From assembly GCA_002377245.1 (NCBI GenBank), contig DFPL01000285.1:1-13827 (forward strand): a DNA stretch of 13,827 bases, written 5' to 3'. The position numbers and the translations under genes were made by a program. The stretch comes from Enterobacteriaceae bacterium UBA3516. GTDB lineage: Bacteria > Pseudomonadota > Gammaproteobacteria > Enterobacterales > Enterobacteriaceae. Shown one piece after another: positions 13,716-13,827 of the stretch; within the stretch, counting starts at the first letter, position 1, and each line of letters starts with the position of its first letter. A model generated the notes under the pieces. The model saw nothing but the letters and a program-made list of their open reading frames with translations, had not been told where the DNA came from and did not search any database.

Positions 13716-13827
13716 TTATGTTCTTTGCTTCTCTGTGACGCCAAAATCTGTGAACGTGCCAGGGCGGTTAACCGCCACCGCACTTGAGACCCGGGCCCCC
13801 GGCCAGGAAAATCGCCGCTGACGCGGG
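13716..13827 (-). other. Possible C-terminal end of a convergent minus-strand reading frame
   Basis: A minus-strand frame is open from the right edge for 36 codons (RQRRFSWPGARVSSAVAV..., ending EKQRT) and stops at TAA 13718-13716. I recognise no family in it. It may be the tail of a gene outside the window or just a random open stretch in GC-rich repeat DNA. A perfect 14-bp palindrome GGCGGTTAACCGCC lies in it at 13763-13776. Confidence 0.2.

Noticed and set aside
1..13827. CRISPR arrays, tRNA/rRNA genes, insertion sequences, prophage or toxin-antitoxin genes
   Set aside because: No regularly spaced repeats, cloverleaf-type sequences, transposase-like frames or other such genes were seen on either strand.

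Overview
The window is chromosomal DNA of an enterobacterium (order Enterobacterales, most likely family Enterobacteriaceae in the Enterobacter/Lelliottia/Klebsiella/Citrobacter range). As I recall the E. coli proteins, the conserved ones are near-identical in sequence and almost identical in length, and the order atpD-atpC-glmU-glmS-pstSCAB-phoU is the classic one beside the ATP synthase operon. REP and ERIC repeats also fit this group. The genus is inference. All main genes read on the + strand.

Positions 1-1750 hold the end of the atp operon: atpD (missing its first 41 codons), atpC and a strong terminator. Positions 1751-5433 hold the amino-sugar genes glmU and glmS, which make UDP-GlcNAc precursors. 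They have candidate NagC operators upstream, a REP element and a GlmZ-type leader between them, and a terminator that coincides with an empty attTn7 site. Positions 5434-10417 hold the Pho regulon operon pstS-pstC-pstA-pstB-phoU behind an 11-bp phased ladder of PhoB half-sites. An ERIC element sits exactly between the pstB stop codon and the phoU ribosome binding site, and two perfect inverted repeats separate pstS from pstC.

Positions 10418-13582 correspond to the E. coli bgl (beta-glucoside) locus, but rearranged. bglG (antiterminator), bglF (PTS permease) and bglB (phospho-beta-glucosidase) are absent. What remains is a candidate CRP site and promoter, then two complete BglG-type RNA antiterminator (RAT)/terminator modules in tandem about 110 bp apart, then a bglH-like outer-membrane porin and a yieL-like exported esterase. 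In E. coli bglG lies between the two modules. Here transcription of a porin-esterase pair appears to be gated twice by an antiterminator that must be encoded elsewhere. This is the most interesting feature of the window.

The last 245 bases hold a REP-like GC-rich palindromic repeat and possibly the end of a convergent gene, but nothing firmly identified.
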